64,000 bases of DNA from Phanerochaete sordida (Eukaryota; Basidiomycota; Agaricomycetes; Polyporales; Phanerochaetaceae): NCBI GenBank assembly GCA_019973155.2, contig BPQB01000010.1, positions 1-64,000 on the forward strand. The letters run 5' to 3'. Positions 55,975 through 64,000 of this stretch are shown here, piece after piece; positions within the stretch are counted from its first letter, which is position 1; each line of letters starts with the position of its first letter. Below the pieces are notes generated by a model. That model was not told where the DNA came from. It saw only the letters and a program-made list of their open reading frames with translations, and did not search any database. The translations under genes were made by a program, and so were the position numbers.

Positions 55975-57933
55975 ATGGCCGAGATTCACGACCAGTTTGA
56001 CACGATTCTCATCCTTGACTTCGGCTCACAGGTTGGGCGACACTGCCGCGCTCTGGGACGCTGCTGACCAGGTTCCTCTGCAGTACAGCCATCTCATTAC
56101 CAGAAGATGTCGTGAGCTCAAGGTCTACGCTGAGCTGATGCCATGCACTCAGAAGATTAAGGACCTCAAGTTCAAGCCCAAGGGTACGCTTCGCCGCGTC
56201 TCTATCTTCTTACTCGTACTAATTCCCTCCCCGAAGGTGTTATCCTGTCCGGCTCGCCGTACTCTGTCTACGATACGGACGCTCCCCATGTCGACCCTGC
56301 CGTGTTTGAGCTCGGTGTACCTGTTCTTGGTATCTGCTATGGCCTCCAGGTACGTCGACGGCCAACCAGGCAAGTATAGCAGCTCATGTCTCTCTTCCTA
56401 ACCAGGAAATGGCCTGGAACATGGGAGGCACCGTCTCGAAGTGCGATCACCGCGAATACGGTTTTGCGCAGTTGCAGGTGGTGAAATCCGAGGGCGCGTC
56501 GCAATCAAGCGGCTCTGGTGTGGATGCACTCTTCGAGGGCCTGGGCGACGACATGCAGGTGCGCTTCAGCTGCCTATCAACCTCGCATGGCTCTAACAGT
56601 TGTATCCCCTCGCTCTAGGTCTGGATGTCCCACGGTGATCAGCTCTCATCCCTTCCTACCGACTTCCACGTTATCGGTCGCACTCAGACCGCCCCCTTCG
56701 CCGCCATTACCCACAATTCAAAACCTTTCTACGGTATCCAGTTCCATGCCGAGGTCACACACTCAAAACGTGGCAAGGAAGTCATTGGTCGTTTCGTCCT
56801 CAACATCTGCCAGTGCCAGACTAACTGGACCATGGTACGCGCGCTCATTGATGTTTGGCGAATATCCGACGCTGAATTATTTCGCAGGAAGAGTTCATTG
56901 GCAAGGAGATCTCCCGGATACGACAGATTTGCGGAGAGAAAGGCCGTGTCATTGGTGCTGTCAGTGGCGGTGTCGATAGCACGGTCGCAGCCAAGCTCAT
57001 GCACGAAGCCATTGGCGACCGCTTCCACGCCATAATGGTTGACAACGGTGTTCTGCGTCTGAACGAGGCCGCTCAGGTCCACAAAATGCTTTCGGAGGAT
57101 CTTGGTGTCAAGCTTACAGTCGTGGACGCGTCGGAAGAGTTCCTCAGCAAGCTCAAGGACGTAGAAGATCCCGAGCAGAAGCGCAAGATCATCGGCAACA
57201 CCTTCATCCACGTCTTCGAGCGCGAGGCTGCGCGCATTGAGAAGGAGGCTGATGAGGAGGAGGCCAAGGGCGCGGAGAAGAAGGGCCGTGTTGAGTGGCT
57301 GCTCCAGGGCACGCTTTACCCCGACGTCATCGAGAGTATCAGCTTCAAGGGCCCCAGCGCGACCATCAAGACGCACCACAACGTTGGCGGTCTTCTGAAG
57401 GACATGAAGCTGAAGCTCATCGAGCCTCTGCGCGAGCTGTTCAAGGACGAGGTTCGCGCTCTCGGTCGCCTGCTGGGCATCCCCGCACACCTCGTGCAGC
57501 GCCATCCTTTCCCCGGTCCTGGCCTCGCGATCCGCATCCTCGGCCCCGTCACGCGCGAACAGGTGCAGATCCTGCAGAAGGCGGACGACATCTACATCTC
57601 CGAGATCCGCAAGGCGGGCCTCTACGACGAGATCAGCCAGGCGTTCGCCGTGCTCCTGCCCGTCAAGGCCGTCGGCGTCATGGGTGACAAGCGCACATAC
57701 GAGCAGGTCATCGCGCTCCGTGCCGTCCAGTCGGAAGACTTTATGACGGCGGACTGGTACTGCTTCCCCACCGACGTCCTCCGCAGGATATCGTCGCGCA
57801 TTACCAACGAAGTGGAGGGCATCAACCGCGTCACGTACGACATCTCGTCGAAGCCGCCAGCGGTGAGTCTCCAAACGGATTCTGTGCAACAGGCGAACCT
57901 AACATTATCCTCTTAGACCGTCGAGTGGCTCTG
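55975..57933 (+). CDS. guaA: GMP synthase (glutamine-hydrolysing)
   Basis: GMP synthase makes GMP from XMP, glutamine and ATP, the last step of guanine nucleotide synthesis in the cytosol. The ATG at 55975 begins [19 protein letters not shown]. The amidotransferase has the nucleophile Cys in LGICYGLQ and the His/Glu pair in [10 protein letters not shown]. The ATP-pyrophosphatase has the PP-loop [14 protein letters not shown], then [20 protein letters not shown] and [20 protein letters not shown]. The dimerisation tail ends TVEWL at 57933. The gene has about seven exons; the largest (about 56890-57864) holds the synthase half. The length of about 540 residues is usual. It is close to a tRNA-Leu gene on the opposite strand. 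Confidence 0.96.
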
Positions 57934-58351
57934 AGCTGCAAAAAAATGTATGAATCGGTACAACGATTGGGTTAGCGGAGTATATTATTTGTAGATTGAC
58001 TTACACTAGGGCTGGCAATAGAACTGCTAGCGACGTTTCACTCCTAATGCGAAGTCCGAAATTGTAAGCAACCGCTTCCATCTGGAGAAGCGCTGTTGCT
58101 CCGGAAAGCTGGTGAATTACTAGCATTGTCTCCGACTTCCAATCCACGACCGAGACTCGAGATCACCCATATCATTTGCACGTTCACCTGGGAGCGCCGC
58201 ATGCTCATCAAATCGCGAGTCGCGAGTAGGCGTTGAGGAAGCTCGGTCTCAAACGACTCAAGAGTCAAGATTCCAGGCTGTCGCCAAAAAATCTCGAAAC
58301 TTAAGTTGTCGAAACCTCGTATCAAGTCCCAATAATAAAACGACAAAACGT
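57934..58351. other. Intergenic stretch
   Basis: No gene was found between GMP synthase and tRNA-Ile. The T-rich trailer of the tRNA gene (TTTT on the minus strand) lies at about 58345-58348. Confidence 0.5.
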
Positions 58352-58430
58352 TGGCCAACGCCGGGATCGAACCGACGACCTTGGCGTTGCAATATTAGCA
58401 CCACGCTCTAACCAACTGAGCTAGTCGGCC
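58352..58430 (-). tRNA. tRNA-Ile(AAT) with a 5-nt intron
   Basis: On the minus strand the acceptor stem GGCCGAC pairs with GTTGGCC (one G-T pair), with discriminator A. The D-arm reads TAGCTCAGTTGGTTAGAGC and the T-arm GGTTCGATCCC. The anticodon arm is TGGTG-CTAATA, then TTGCA, then A-CGCCA. Removing TTGCA (58388-58392) leaves the normal 7-base loop CTAATAA with anticodon AAT, and the extra bases sit exactly after position 37, where eukaryotic tRNA introns lie. The G three bases from the intron end can pair with C32 as required by the splicing endonuclease. A TTTT run follows. Confidence 0.9.
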
Positions 58431-58815
58431 ATATCAGTGGTGGAAGGAGTACATGTACGATTCGGCGCCTACGTTCTTACTGGTTCAATCCCGGCGTGCG
58501 AGATACTTACTGGTAGTGAGTACCCGAGTCTGCCACGGAAGGCACTTAAGTGGGTGTTACATCGGTTCAAGAGACTACTATTTTGTCATCCTTAGCATCC
58601 GTCGTTGTGATTCACTAGTATTCAGGTTTGCTTTCGCTGTCTTCGAGCTTTGTGGCGTCCGGCATCTCGGAAGCGCTCAGAAGAAGCGCCGGCGCTCAGC
58701 GAGGTGTATACGAGGTGTATATAAGTATTGCGGAGACTGGTGCAAGTGTACGTGGCTGGTGATGAAGAAGTACGTATGTAGTATAAATTAGACATGGAGT
58801 TGAATATAAGCTGGA
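58431..58815. other. Intergenic stretch
   Basis: No gene was found. A GGTTCAATCCC string at about 58482-58492 (plus strand) looks like a tRNA B-box but lacks a tRNA fold around it. Confidence 0.4.
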
Positions 58816-61256
58816 TCATGCAACGATGGCGTCGACCGCCTCCTCAAGGACGACCTTTGGCTGAAGCAACATCCTGCGTTCGAAGGCCTCGCCATCCTCC
58901 CTGTCCGAATGGCTATGCGTTTTGCCACGGCGCGTGACGCACTTCAACCCGAGCTCCGTGGTGCAGAGCACCTTTTCGCCTTCGCGGTTCGCGCCAGGAG
59001 CGTGCCCAGCCGAGAACGCGTTGCTCATGGTCGCGTTCTCGAAGCCGACGCCACACTCTGCGAGTACGACCTCAAACGTCGTCGAGAGAATGTCTTCGCG
59101 CGTCACGAGCGAGAGCTTGTAGACTGCCTCGGCGATCCGCCGGAGCTGAGCGCGGAGCGTCGCCGTCATGGAGTCGGACTTGTCCTTCGGGCTGCAGCCC
59201 GAGACGTCGAAGACCGCGGCGGACCACTTGAGCATCGTGTTCACGAGCTCAGAGATGGCATACTCCTCGAGGCCTGGGTACAAGTGGCGAATTGAGCGGT
59301 GCGTCAGGGCGCGCCATCGCGAGGACGTCGGTTGCGGCTCTGCGATGATACTGTCAGTCCAGACCAGGTTGTTCCAAGTGCAGCTCACGTACCTGCAACG
59401 GCGAGCTGGCCGTAGACACGCCCAAGGAGGCCGTCAAGCTTCGCCGGGAAGCCGACACAGAAAAGGCTCAGGCTCCGTGCGCAGCACGTAGCTACACTGG
59501 CCTGCAAAGCCAGCTGGACCAAGAGAGGATCGCTCGTGTGGTCGTACGTCGTGAGAACCCTCGCGAGCGACGGGCCTAACCAAGGTACGATCTCCATCGC
59601 CTCCTCCAGCACCATTGTCGCCTGTGGGCCTGGCGGAGGCTGCCCACGACTGCGCCGCCGCGCCGTGCTCCCGCGAGGTAAGAAGACGCACGACTCCGTT
59701 GCGGACGCAGCAAAGTGGGTGATCTCGGCGTTGAGGTCCTCGACGGCCTGGATGACCTGTGCGCCCGACCACGAGTCGGTTTTTGTGAGGAACACGTCGA
59801 GGCTGCGCGCGTGCGCGATCGTCTCCGTCTCAGCCGTCATCGACGAGTAGATGGACGTCGGCGCCTGTGAGCGTGAACGACGCATGGACATGGACTGGGT
59901 GCGTTCACGAGTCTGCCGCTCCCGTTCCTGCCGCCTCTCGCGCTCACGCTCCTTCTCGCGGTCCCGCTCAAGCTGCTTGTCGCGCTCACGCTCGATGATC
60001 AGGCGATCACGCTCGCGCTTGACGACCTCCAGCTCCCGACGCACCGCCTCGACCTCGCGCAGCCGCTCAACCTCCGACCGCTCTGCGTCCGCCCTCCCCT
60101 TCTTCTCCCGTTCCCTGTCCGCCAGCAGGCGCTCCCGCTGCTGCTTCATCGCCTCCATCTCTCTCTCCCTCGTCCGCAACAGCTCCTGCACCTCCTTCAA
60201 CGACCGCTCGAGGTGCTTGCACAGTTCTGTAGGCTTCATGCGGCGGGGCGGTGGCGACTCATATCCGGGCATGCCAGGCGCGGGCACAGGGAGCGGGGGC
60301 GGCGACGCAACCGGCGACGGAGCAGAGGCAGATGTCGTCGAAGCGTAGGACCTGCGGTTCGCCTTGCGAGTGCGATGCCGGGGCTGGCGCTGGAGCTCGT
60401 GGTGCGGCTGCTGGGGCTGGGCCTGCTGGACGTCGTTGCGACGTGCTGGCGACCGCGAGTCTTGCAGGCGCTGGGGAGCAGCCGGTGCCTGGTTTGGGTG
60501 CGCTTGCGGCTGATGCTGGGCTGCGCGCTTCAGGGCCGGCGGGGGCGACGCCGCGCTGGCCGGCGGCTGCGCAACTTGGCGCTGTGACGAGCGCCGCGCG
60601 AGCTGCGCCTGCTCGCCCTGCGCCGCGACCGCCGGCGGGAGCCATCGCTCGTACTTTGGCTTCTGCGAAGGGCCTGCTTCCGCGCCGGAGCGCACTTGCG
60701 TCACCTGCGTGCGGGTGAACGTGACCGTCTCACCGGTCTCCTTCCGTGTCGTCGTCGTGGTGCTAAAGTATTCCGTGGCGGTGTTGTAGCCTGTGGATGG
60801 GGATTTTGGCTCAGAGGGAAAACCGAGGATTGCCGTTGGTGGTGTGCGCGCGGACGAAGGTGGTGCGCGGGTCCCTTGATCAGCGGCGAGGAGTGTCTTC
60901 GAGGACGCCGTGCTTGCGATGCTCTCTGGGCGCTTGCGAGTGAGAGCTGCGCGTTCCCGTTCTCGAGAGGCGGTAGTGAGGCGTATTTGTAGATAGCTAC
61001 ACTCGCGTTGGAGGCGAGAGACTGGATCTTCGAGGTCTGGGACTTGATTTGGCTCGCGAGATCGATCAGTCGCACAACCAGAAGCGTGTGATGTACGAGA
61101 CTGTGTGGGTGTGAGGTCGAGGGAAAGGAGACTGTCCGGAGTGGACGATCTGCTACTTGAGTCGAGGAACGAGCTGCGAACGGAGAAGTACTCGACAGTA
61201 GTCCGCTGAGGAGGCGGGGGCGGTGACGGCGGAGCGATTTGAAGCTGAAGACGCAT
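58816..61256 (-). CDS. Coiled-coil protein of unknown function, basidiomycete-type
   Basis: The start at 61256 begins MRLQLQIAPPSPPPPPQRT. The first 400 residues are Ser/Thr/Pro/Gln-rich and disordered. A long charged coiled coil follows (KHLERSLKEVQELLRTRERE; a run of RERDRLI and EKERERERRQ repeats). A conserved-looking C-terminal domain begins at HARSLDVFLTKTDSWSGAQV and includes NAEITHFAASATESCVFL, VPWLGPSLARVLTTYDHTSD and, after an intron near 59360-59390, YAISELVNTMLKWSAAVFDV. The stop is at 58816. I do not recognise a named domain; I have seen this C-terminal type only in uncharacterised Agaricomycete proteins. The gene seems intact. Confidence 0.7.
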
Positions 61257-63025
61257 GGTCAGTGCGTGTTCGAGCGAGGAGCTGTCCTCGGTGAATAGGA
61301 GGCGAAGGATCAGGTGGGTAGGTTGGGACGTACCTTGTGGGGAGGGGTATCCTCTTGTATGATTGTTCGAGGGGGTGACGCCTCGAAGCCAGGCTGTGAC
61401 TAGACACAGGCAAAGGGGCTGGTGGGCGTGCCGCAGGTGGATCTCCCTAAACCTATTCCAGGAGGCAGCAACAATGGGGCAAATCGGGAGCGCGTGTCTA
61501 ACGTCTACAGACTGACTCTGGCCGAAATGAAGACGTGGGCGAGCGACAATCTGACTTCGGAAACATTCAGTTGACAGCGTAGCAGACAAATCAAGAAATC
61601 TCTACATACATGAGTCGGGCACGGGTCCTTAGAAACCTTCACCGGCCAAAGGCGATGAGAGGGAATGGGAAGCCTTGGCAGGCGATGGGACAGCGACGCC
61701 TCAAGGACTACACGTGGATCTAGCTCATGGTCACGAACGTCCGGAAACGCCAGATTTCGGATCCTGTGCTTCAGGCGCATTTTGAACGATCTCCACGCCT
61801 GGAATCTTCTCGTCCATGGTTCCCCTTGTGCAATGAGCACATCGCACGAAGCAGGCGAAGGGCCGCTGAACTAGGATAGCGCTGCGTGTCGCCCCAAGCC
61901 GCTCCGATGCCGCGAGCGAGAAGGCTGTGACGATCTCTGTCAGTTGTCGTATCCCGGAGTATTTTCGTGAGATGCCTGAGAATGTGGCAGTCGAGCTGTC
62001 GTCGTCCCCGTCGTGGACATACGAAGGAGAGCGAGAGAGTTACGCTGAAAGTAGCCTATGGGCGTCTACTTGCGGAGCCCCGAATCGTGCCCGACACGAT
62101 TCTTCGTGCTCGTCCACGACGTCCAGAGATACCACACGCGGGCTCTCGTATGTAGCAGCTATGAAACGTTTTTATGCAAGCTCGATTTATTTTGGCTGGA
62201 AGCTGAGACTAACTCTTCGCGGACTAGATTTTGAAACGTCCACGTTGCATAGCGTCGCACGCCGGGCCTTTCTACGCGAGTCTTGCTGCTGCCGCGGCGA
62301 TACCAGGTCCGCCGCTGTCAAGGCCACACCGTACCCGCTTCATAGCAAAGACACACGTCATCCCATAAATTAACGGCCCATCACCTCGTTTTCGGTGAGA
62401 GGCAGAATTCCCATCATTTGCAGCCGTTTGCTCACACTCGTCATAGATGTGACGGCCTCCCTTGCTGTGCTCACGACTGTGGTCTAGGCACAGCTCGTTG
62501 TAACAGGTACTACGTAAGGACGTTCATAAGAAGCGAGGCAGAGTACTAACCTTGGGTCAAGGTCGCCTTCGACAGACAAATTGGTCGCAAGCAGCTCCTG
62601 GCTTAACCTCGGAGACGGCTTGGCTCCTCAGCGCTGGTGGTCCAATGCTGCTGGAAGATCTACGATGTCTGCTCTGCAATTGCGAGCATCAGGTGCAAGC
62701 GGAGGAAGGACAATACGAAAGCGATCCGGTGCACACGTGTGGAAGACGCCCATTACACATGTCCGCTGTTGTTCCCATCTCGGGCGTCCTGCGGGGCATA
62801 ACTCTGGCTGAGGAACAGTATGGCCCAAAAACAATGCCTCGTGTTTGCCGGCCGTATCTCTGGTCCCTACCGCTCATCCCCTTGACCAGGATATACCCCT
62901 TCATCTCGCTGACTCGTGTACCCAATCGCCCGTATCTCCTCTCCACAGTCTGTGAGCCCTCGGGGTAAGAGTGGTCGTCCTTCCGCACGACGCTGACGCA
63001 CTGACGCTGGTATGCGCTAGACGTC
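61257..63025. other. 1.8-kb region without an identified gene
   Basis: Between divergent starts at 61256 and 63026. Open frames at 61505-61840, 61927-62373 and 62552-62968 show no family similarity or splice logic. A CGGTGAGAG-containing AT-rich stretch near 62390 is unremarkable. I cannot exclude a small noncoding RNA. Confidence 0.4.
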
Positions 63026-64000
63026 ATGCCTACGATGAAGCCTGGGGTCGGCACACGGAAGCCCTACGGCGGCCAGACGCGAAGTCTGGTACTTGCACTT
63101 GACGTTGGCACTACCTTCAGTGGTGTGTCATACGCTATCCTCGAACCTGGAGAGGTTCCGAAGATTCACGGAGTCACCAGGTGCGTGCTTTGACAGTCTG
63201 CGGTGTTCCCTCCATTTACGAGAATGTGGCGCTTTGCAGATTCCCGGGCCAGGAGCATGTAGCGGGCAACTCCAAAATCCCGTCGATCATCTATTACGAC
63301 CAGCATGGGAACATGAAGGCTGCAGGTGCAGAGGCGGACGGCGCATCTGTTCTGGCTCAGGCAGAGGACGAGGGTTGGACCAAAATCGAGCTGTACGTGC
63401 TGATCTCTCTGGTTCGGCTCCGTGGATTTACCCGTCCTAGCTTCAAGCTTCGTATGCGGCCAAAGACAATGTCACTGAAGATGAACGGAATGCGTCTGTC
63501 CCCTCTACCCCCAGGGAAGTCCGCCGTGGACGTATTCGGCGACTTCCTCTCGTACCTCTGGCGCTGCACTTCGTCATTCATTGTCGATACCCATGCAAAC
63601 GGCCACGCACTCTGGCGCGCGGTCGAGCACGACATCCAGTTTGTCCTGTCACATCCCAACGGCTGGGAGGGGGCCCAACAGACCAAGATGCGCAGAGCCG
63701 CAGTCATCGGCGGGCTGATCCCGGACACAGACGAGGGCAAGGCGCGGATAAGGTTCGTCACAGAAGGCGAAGCCAGCCTGCACGCCTGCGTACTGAATGG
63801 GCTCGCGGCCGATGTGCTCTCGGTAAGCCCCCGCCACATAATGATCTCTGGCGATCGTTAACCTGGCCTTCTCGAAGAATCCGTCTGGTCACGGATTCCT
63901 CGTCGCGGATGCGGGAGGAGGTACCCTTGATATCAGCTCGTACGCAATCCGCGGAACTTCTCCGCTTGTAATCGAGGAGATTGCGCCTCCAGACTGTACG
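63026..64000 (+). CDS. Hsp70-like ATPase, cut by the window edge
   Basis: The ATG at 63026 begins MPTMKPGVGTRKPYGG. The nucleotide-binding start LALDVGTTFSGVSYAIL is the actin/Hsp70 phosphate-1 loop. After an intron (63181-63239) comes FPGQEHVAGNSKIPSIIYYD, then after a second (about 63389-63438) FKLRMRPKTMSLKMNGMRL, a helical segment around SYLWRCTSSFIVDTHANGHA, and after a third intron FLVADAGGGTLDISSYAI, the phosphate-2 loop. It matches the expanded Agaricomycete Hsp70-like family, which lacks a standard substrate domain and has no known function. The C-terminus lies beyond the window. Exon starts other than the first intron are approximate. Confidence 0.85.

Noticed and set aside
58470..58500. 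GGTTCAATCCC resembling a tRNA B-box or SINE head
   Set aside because: No foldable tRNA around it and no A-box at the right distance; a single motif is not enough.

Overview
The window looks like nuclear DNA of a wood-decay Agaricomycete (Basidiomycota), most likely a polypore-type fungus. The evidence is dense 45-70 nt spliceosomal introns in nearly every gene, G+C-rich coding DNA, basidiomycete-style protein families (nuclear BTB/POZ proteins, a cellobiose-dehydrogenase-type cytochrome domain, a Tnp2-type CACTA transposase, an Hsp70-like ATPase) and eukaryotic tRNAs. All gene models below were assembled by eye from six-frame reading and splice-site inspection; exon ends are approximate unless stated.

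Layout. 1-5.5 kb: a two-gene Tnp2/CACTA-like (probably Plavaka-type) DNA transposon. 6.1-12 kb: an array of three intact BTB genes with degraded BTB pieces between and after them; the last piece is fused to a short-chain dehydrogenase (SDR) fragment. 11.8-14.8 kb: a tandem duplication carrying two secreted DOMON/CDH-cytochrome-like genes plus SDR remnants. 15.5-18.3 kb: a 7TM membrane protein and a fourth, more divergent BTB gene. 18.5-23.1 kb: a cytochrome P450 divergent from a medium-chain (enoyl) reductase. 23.1-25 kb: a gene-poor stretch with a hairpin and direct repeats. 25-31.3 kb: mitochondrial Lon protease divergent from an amidase. 31.6-38.6 kb: two convergent genes for long disordered proteins that seem to share a C-terminal domain. 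39.8-46.1 kb: an MFS sugar transporter, a cytochrome-b5 protein of the Irc21/NCB5OR type and a Whi5/Nrm1-like G1/S repressor candidate. 47-48.9 kb: an AIG1-type GTPase with a long coiled coil. 49.9-50.9 kb: two tiny intron-split genes encoding a four-cysteine protein family. 51.3-55.5 kb: a second P450 divergent from an NmrA-like NAD(P)-binding protein. 55.7-58.4 kb: tRNA-Leu(AAG), GMP synthase and tRNA-Ile(AAT) with a 5-nt intron. 58.8-61.3 kb: a coiled-coil protein. 63 kb to the edge: an Hsp70-like ATPase, cut by the window end.

Functionally this is a mix of conserved housekeeping genes (GMP synthase, Lon, Irc21-like b5, Whi5-like, tRNAs) and fast-evolving accessory families (BTB array, P450/reductase pairs, DOMON duplicates, small Cys4 proteins, transposon). 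I see no canonical secondary-metabolite core enzyme, CRISPR array or prokaryotic-type operon. The least explained items are the Cys4 small-protein pair, the shared C-terminal zinc-like module of the BTB proteins, and the GT-to-GC splice-donor change between the two DOMON duplicates.
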